Shown here piece by piece: positions 58,211 to 64,000 of a DNA stretch of 64,000 nt. Below the pieces are notes generated by a model. It saw only the letters and a program-made list of their open reading frames with translations. It ran no database searches and was not told where the DNA came from. This stretch comes from Paulinella micropora (Eukaryota; Cercozoa; Imbricatea; Euglyphida): contig BJOX01000357.1 in assembly GCA_009731375.1 (NCBI GenBank), positions 136,306 to 200,305 of the forward strand, read 5' to 3'. The number at the start of each line of letters is the position of its first letter. Position 1 is the first letter of the stretch. The position numbers and the translations under genes are program-made.

Positions 58211-58452
58211 TGTAATGCCCCCAACGATAGCTCGTAAAAAGTCAGTAATACAACCAAACACAGTCCTCAAAAGATGAGAATGATGTCTCGCTATATTAGC
58301 TTAGTGAAGCCAAAAAGGAAAACTGCAACAGACCAGGAATAAAATAGCATCAGGTCCAATCCGGACAAATAATACTGAAAAACAAGCTGGTGCACCTGTC
58401 ACCAGGAAAAGGTACTTTTTACAGGCTATCCGGGGGGTGATGCCTACAGATC
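58207..58452 (-). mobile_element. Solo LTR (element 2 subfamily) with GATC target duplication
   Basis: The LTR at 58211-58448 (238 bp, TGTA...TACA) closely matches the LTR at 20354. GATC at 58207-58210 recurs at 58449-58452. No internal sequence is present, so it is a product of LTR-LTR recombination. Confidence 0.9.
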
Positions 58453-58664
58453 TCGGTGTACACATCTGCTACCTAAGTCCACACAGACAAGAAGACAAAA
58501 TTAGCGCAGGAGCATTTGACCACTATCGACAAGTGACATAAACACCAAAATTTGCGCAGTGGCTGGAAAAAAATTTGAAAAAAAACATACGAATTTTATT
58601 GCTGTGAAATTAAGATCTAGACTTCCGTCAATGGGTACTTTGTAAAGTAAATCACACTGAACAA
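58453..58664. other. No gene seen
   Basis: Short AT-rich spacer between the solo LTR and the fold-back element. Confidence 0.4.
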
Positions 58665-59442
58665 TTACAGGGAGGGGGGGAGTGTAACATAATTTCTACT
58701 ATACTAAAAAAATCTAGTTTTTGTTACAACAGTTCCCCAAATCAATTAGTCTTATCAAAATATTATTAATTTGAATTCCTAACTATATACATAAAAATAA
58801 AGATCTTCACTTGTGGGTTGTTTATAAACCATTCACCAAATTTGCATCCACTAGTTTTTTCCATTATTATTATTTTGACACAGGATGTGTCACTGAAAAA
58901 ATGCAACTATCAAATGAATTAAATTGGAACTGCCTGATATAGATTTTGCAGTACGTTGTGAAAAGAGTGGGTGTAACATAATTTAAAAAAAATAATGAAA
59001 GTTACATTAAAGTACAGGGAAAAGTTACGTAAACAGGGGGGTGATGTAACTTTCATTAATTTTTTGTTAAATCTAGTTAAAATTATGTTACACCCACTCT
59101 TTTCATCACGTGCACGTACCGCAAAATCATGATGAGGCCGTTCCAATTTGCTTGTTATCTTTTTTTAATTTCATGATCAATGACATATCCGGTACCAAAG
59201 TAATTACAATGGAAAAAATCAGTGGATGCAAATTCGGTGAATGGTTTATAAAGAACCCACAAGTGAAGATCTTCGAATTTATTTTTATGCATAGTTAGGT
59301 ATTCGAATTCTAATTATATATATAATTAATAATATTTTGATTTAGCTAAAAAAAAATTTGATTTGGGGAGGGTTGTAACATAACAAAAAATCAGATTTTT
59401 TTTAGTGTAGTTGAAATTATGTTACACACCCTCCCCCTGTAA
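58665..59442. mobile_element. Fold-back element (two inverted arms)
   Basis: The left arm (58665 to about 59012) and right arm (about 59040 to 59442) are inverted, diverged copies. Matching words include GTGTAACATAATT, GATCTTCACTTGTGGG, TTTATAAACCATTCACC, TTTGCATCCACT and AAAAGAGTGGGTGTAACATAATT. A unit end (GGGAAAAGTTAC...GGGGGG) occurs in the centre and again, inverted, at the right edge. No ORF codes for a transposase. It resembles a fold-back or MITE-type element; superfamily unknown. Confidence 0.75.
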
Positions 59443-59595
59443 CTTTTCCCGTTGCTCTACTGTACTAGTAAAGCTTCAACCTGCACCCAAACCTCTAACT
59501 CAGTGGTGCCAGTTTTTTGGACGATGTTGGCGGACGGGCCGCAATTACGGGTGAAAATAACATCAGAAAGTAACGGTCAGTAACCACTTTTTTTC

Positions 59596-60360
<765 letters not shown>

Positions 60361-60532
60361 ATCAACTGTTTTTGTCTTTTGTTTGCTCATCATTTGTACG
60401 TATCATGCATGCATGCATGCACACATAAAAGGATTGCACGTATTCTGAATGTTAATCAAAATATGAAACCGACTTGCCCCGCAATCTCCTTGCAATTATT
60501 CATTTTTTACATCGCATTCCATCGCTTGACAG

Positions 60533-60875
60533 GCGTGAAACCGTTTGTGTACTTATGAGCAAGAAAAACACGTCGCAAACCACCTTTGTCTCGGAACTTT
60601 GCTTCCCCAAAGAGCTACCCTTCACTAAGCATTGCCAAGGGCTTTGCTCAGCAGAATTCGAGTCGCTGGGAGAGTTTCTGTGTTTTTTAGCCGACAAGGA
60701 CCACAAGGACCCTAGCACTCTCTGTCTGAGCCGGTGCATTTTTCGCTCTGTTCGCTTTGACCTCAAGGCTAGCCAAGCGATTTCACAAGGTATGTATGTA
60801 TGTATGTATGTATGTATGTATGTATGTATGTATGTAGGTAGGTAGGTAGGTAGGTAGGTAGGTATGTATGCATGG

Positions 60876-60910
<35 letters not shown>

Positions 60911-61065
60911 GTTATGTAAGTTATGTATGTTATATATGTTATGTATGTATCTATGTATCTATGTATGTATTTTTGAACTTATGCATGAAGCGATGATCGC
61001 ATCGTTGACGCCCGAGGCAGAGGAACAAGCCACGCAGCCTTTGCCTCACAGACAGTTGGTAGAAG

Positions 61066-61100
<35 letters not shown>

Positions 61101-61304
61101 TCCTTCTTTCTTTCTTTCTTTCTTTCTTTTTTTCTTTCTCTTCCTTCCTTCCTTCCTTCCTTCCCTCCTTCCTTTTTTTCTGATTGAGATCCCTCCCCAT
61201 AACTACAACTATGTTGCACTGCGGCGGGTTACTATGCAGACGACGAAGCATGTTCCCTCTATCATCATAAACGAAATACTATATTGCACAATTTCGAATC
61301 AAGT

Positions 61305-61346
<42 letters not shown>

Positions 61347-61631
61347 NNNNNNNNNNNNNNNNNNNNNNNNNNNNNNNNNNNNNNNNNNNNNNNNNNNNNN
61401 NNNNNNNNNNNNNNNNNNNNNNNNNNNNNNNNNNNNNNNNNNNNNNNNNNNNNNNNNNNNNNNNNNNNNNNNNNNNNNNNNNNNNNNNNCCCCCCCCCCC
61501 CCCCCCCCCCCGCCCAACACACACACACACGTACATACACACATACATACATAATACACACACATACATACATACACACACACCACCTTTTTCTTTCTTG
61601 TTGTTGTTGTTGTTGTTGTTGTTTTGTTTCG

Positions 61632-61662
<31 letters not shown>

Positions 61663-61794
61663 GTTTGTTTTTTAATTATTTGTTTGTGTCTTTATTTGTT
61701 TTGTCTGATGAGGTTCCGTCCCGGAAGCGAAGGGGGAACAAACGGGAATGCGAAGACAGCGCTACAGCCCAGTCACAGCCTCACAAAAGGCAGG

Positions 61795-61873
<79 letters not shown>

Positions 61874-62917
61874 AGTTTGGCTGCTCGGCGTGCTGTGGCA
61901 TACATACATACATACATACATACATAAATACATACATACATACATACATACATACGTACGTACGTACACACGTACATACGTACATACGTACATACATACA
62001 TACATACATACATACATACATACATACATACATACATACATACGTACGTACATACAATAGAGAACGACAGGAGTGTGTTCGAAAATAGCTGCGGACAAAA
62101 CAGTAGCACTGGCAACAGGTATGTATGTATGTATGTATGTATGTATGTATGTATGCTTAGCCCCGAGTGATCGTCTAACGGCTGCCCAATTTTGCAGGTA
62201 TCTATGTATGTATGTATGTATGTATGTATGTATGTATGCATGTATGTATGTATTTATGTATGTATTTATGTATGTATGTATGAATGTATGTATGTATGTA
62301 TGTATCTATGTATGTATGCATGTATGTATGTATGTATGTATGTATGTATGTATGTATGAATGTATGTATGAATGTATGTATGTATGTATGTATGTATGTA
62401 TGTATGTATGAATGTATGTATGAATGTATGTATGAATGTATGTATGAATGTATGTATGTATGTATGCATGTATGTATGTATGTATGTATGTATATGTATG
62501 TATGTATGTATGGTATGTATGCATGCATGTATGTATGTATGTATGTATGTATGTATGCATGTATGCATGTATGGATGCATAGATTAAACATCAGAGGAGC
62601 ACGCTTTTGGAATTGTACCTTTCCGGAGGTATGTATGTATGTATTTGTATATGTATGTAGGTATGTACGTATGTACGTATGTATGTATGTATGTATGTAT
62701 GCATGTATGTATGTATGTATGTATGTATGTATGTGTATGTATGTATGCATGTGTGCATGTATGTATGTATGTATGTATGTATGCATGTCTTTGGTATTGT
62801 ACCCTGCAGGTATGTATGTATGTATGTATGTATGTATGCATGCATGCATGCATGTATGTATGTATGCATGCATGTATGTATGTATGTATGTATGTATGTG
62901 TGTACATATGTGTGTAC

Positions 62918-62948
<31 letters not shown>

Positions 62949-63165
62949 TGTATTGTATGTATGCATGTATTGTAAGTATTGTACGTATTGTATGTATGCA
63001 TGCATGTATGAACATTTGCGTGTATGTATGCATGCATGTATGTATGCATGCATGTATGTATGTATGTATTTATGTATGTATGTATGTATGTATGTATGTA
63101 TGCATGTATGTATGTATGTATGAAGGGGATCATCGAGGACGACGTGAGGGAGATGGGGGGGGAGG

Positions 63166-63263
<98 letters not shown>

Positions 63264-63288
63264 CATCCATCCATCCATCCATCCATCC

Positions 63289-63385
<97 letters not shown>

Positions 63386-63401
63386 CTATCTATCTAACTA
63401 T

Positions 63402-63458
<57 letters not shown>

Positions 63459-63615
63459 ACTCTCTCTCACACTCTCACTCTCACTCTCTCTCTCTCTCAT
63501 TCGCACACACACACACTCATACACACTCATACATACAAACAGCAGGTGGTTCAGATGAGCTCTCACCCGAGCGTTTTGAAACACACACCACACAAGGTCT
63601 GTCTATCTATGTTGT

Positions 63616-63651
<36 letters not shown>

Positions 63652-63686
63652 TAGATAGATAGATAGATAGATAGATTAGATAAGAT

Positions 63687-63727
<41 letters not shown>

Positions 63728-63728
63728 G

Positions 63729-63795
<67 letters not shown>

Positions 63796-64000
63796 GAGAT
63801 ATCGACTAATGTCAGAAAAAAGGAGCTTCTGATTTCGTCAACCAAGGAAGTCTGTGGGTAAAGTATTAACCCGATGCCCAGCTAAGCCGTGATGTTTGCA
63901 CGGAAGGGACTGATACAGGCGATACCAAAGCTCCCTAGTACCAGGCGGGGCCAGGGCTCGTTCCATAAGCGCCCCTTGCAGAACGAGCTCCCACCTCCAT
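60533..64000 (+). CDS. Gene of tiny exons with microsatellite introns, partial
   Basis: Exons: 60533-60789, 60991-61058, 61240-61302, 61713-61793, 62061-62118, 62161-62197, 62583-62628, 63126-63164, 63546-63596, 63799-63857 and 63982-64000+. All have AG before and GT after, and phases agree at every join (1; 0; 0; 0; 1; 2; 0; 0; 0; 2). Exon 1 encodes [15 protein letters not shown] and a Cys/Phe-rich part; exon 4 is basic with [10 protein letters not shown], like a nuclear signal. I recognise no domain and cannot name the product. The first exon starts at a pyrimidine-AG acceptor, so an earlier exon is likely, although an ATG at 60556 would also serve. The gene runs past the window, and a gap at 61347-61489 may hide an exon. 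Introns are almost purely microsatellite except the last. Confidence 0.6.
60790..60990 (+). repeat. Intron 1: (GTAT)n and (GTAG)n
   Basis: The array starts with the splice-site GT at 60790 and continues as GTAT units, then GTAG, then imperfect units to about 60970. Acceptor ATGAAG. Confidence 0.7.
61059..61239 (+). repeat. Intron 2: (TTTC)n and (TTCC)n
   Basis: GTAGAAG, then TTTC units from 61066 to 61140 and TTCC units, then about 60 bp unique sequence and the acceptor ACTATGCAG. Confidence 0.7.
61303..61712 (+). repeat. Intron 3: C-run, 143-N gap, (CA)/(CATA), (GTT)n, (GTTTT)n
   Basis: C-runs flank both sides of the N gap (61347-61489), so the gap is probably a collapsed homopolymer. TACA, GTT and GTTTT units follow up to the acceptor TGATGAG. 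Confidence 0.7.
61794..62060 (+). repeat. Intron 4: (GTAT)n, (TA)n, (TG)n, (CATA)n
   Basis: It starts with GTATGTATG directly at the donor; the second half is the complementary CATA array, so the transcript could fold on itself. Acceptor CAATAG. Confidence 0.7.
62119..62160 (+). repeat. Intron 5: 42-nt (GTAT)9 + GCTTAG
   Basis: The whole interval between two phase-matched exon ends is nine GTAT units plus GCTTAG. Confidence 0.65.
62198..62582 (+). repeat. Intron 6: (GTAT)n
   Basis: It starts GTATCTATG at the donor and continues as GTAT units with occasional GCAT or GAAT, to the acceptor GATGCATAG. Confidence 0.7.
62629..63125 (+). repeat. Intron 7: (GTAT)n with degenerate exon-end copy
   Basis: GTAT units throughout. 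At about 62788-62809 a word like the end of the previous exon (TTGG-ATTGTACC) recurs and is again followed by GTATGTATG. Confidence 0.65.
63165..63545 (+). repeat. Intron 8: (TCTA)n, (TCCA)n, (TC)n, (AC)n
   Basis: It starts GTCTATCTATC at the donor. Acceptor AAACAGCAG. Confidence 0.7.
63597..63798 (+). repeat. Intron 9: (TCTA) into (TAGA)n
   Basis: It starts GTCTGTCTATC, switches to the complementary TAGA array at about 63613, and ends TAGATGAG, so the repeat itself supplies the AG. Confidence 0.7.
63858..63981 (+). other. Intron 10: ordinary, non-repetitive
   Basis: It has the donor GTAAAG, 124 nt of unique sequence and the acceptor CCCCTTGCAG, and shows what a normal intron of this gene looks like. 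Confidence 0.55.

Overview
This window is nuclear DNA of a eukaryote, probably a protist or alga with a repeat-rich draft genome. The evidence is GT-AG spliced genes, a C2H2 zinc-finger gene with TGEKPY linkers, LTR retrotransposons, very dense microsatellites, CCCTAA telomere-type repeats and runs of N marking assembly gaps. I cannot name the taxon from the sequence.

Layout. 1-9.6 kb holds a decayed Ty3/gypsy-type element on the + strand (element 1: leader repeats, broken gag, broken protease/RT/RNase H, no integrase). 9.7-11.1 kb holds a gag-like ORF of another element on the - strand (element 4). 12.4-20.6 kb is a - strand Ty3/gypsy element (element 2) with long gag and pol ORFs, its 3' end deleted into an LTR remnant. 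21.9-28.0 kb carries - strand exons of a modular cysteine-rich protein, disturbed by a 935-bp assembly duplication and gaps. 28.3-28.9 kb is a relic resembling the C-terminus of RT-type retroelement ORFs. 29-38 kb is mostly microsatellites, a dispersed GGTACC-rich repeat family next to (TAG)n arrays, one 408-bp MITE-like element, and gaps. 38.2-43.3 kb holds - strand spliced genes, including an OLD-family-like ABC ATPase/TOPRIM protein. 43.8-45.1 kb is a + strand C2H2 zinc-finger gene. 46.9-57.2 kb is an almost complete + strand Ty3/gypsy element (element 3; LTRs 46877-47088 and 56981-57197; target-site duplication GCCT) inserted into an older - strand relative (element 5). A solo LTR with 4-bp TSD lies at 58211-58448 and a 780-bp fold-back element at 58.7-59.4 kb. 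The last 3.5 kb is a + strand gene of about a dozen tiny exons whose introns are made almost wholly of microsatellite arrays starting exactly at the 5' splice site.

How the elements work. Elements 1-3 share one architecture: Gag with a CCCH (not CCHC) zinc finger, with RGG repeats in elements 2 and 3; an unusual protease motif GND(S/T)MA; a conserved domain of unknown function between protease and RT; RT with YIDD; RNase H; and, in elements 2 and 3, integrase. Elements 3 and 5 add a GPY/F-like module and a further conserved C-terminal domain. In elements 2 and 3, gag and pol share one frame and are separated by a single UGA followed by CUR-GAG, which suggests stop-codon readthrough.

The most interesting observations are the microsatellite introns at 60.5-64 kb, the conserved UGA-CUR gag/pol junction, the CCCH Gag/atypical protease family, the two-exon cysteine-rich module, and the intron with telomere repeats that splits one zinc finger. 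Several apparent features are assembly artefacts (an inverted contig at 54907-55056, an unmerged overlap at 23078-24957), so counts of exons or breaks near gaps should be treated with caution.
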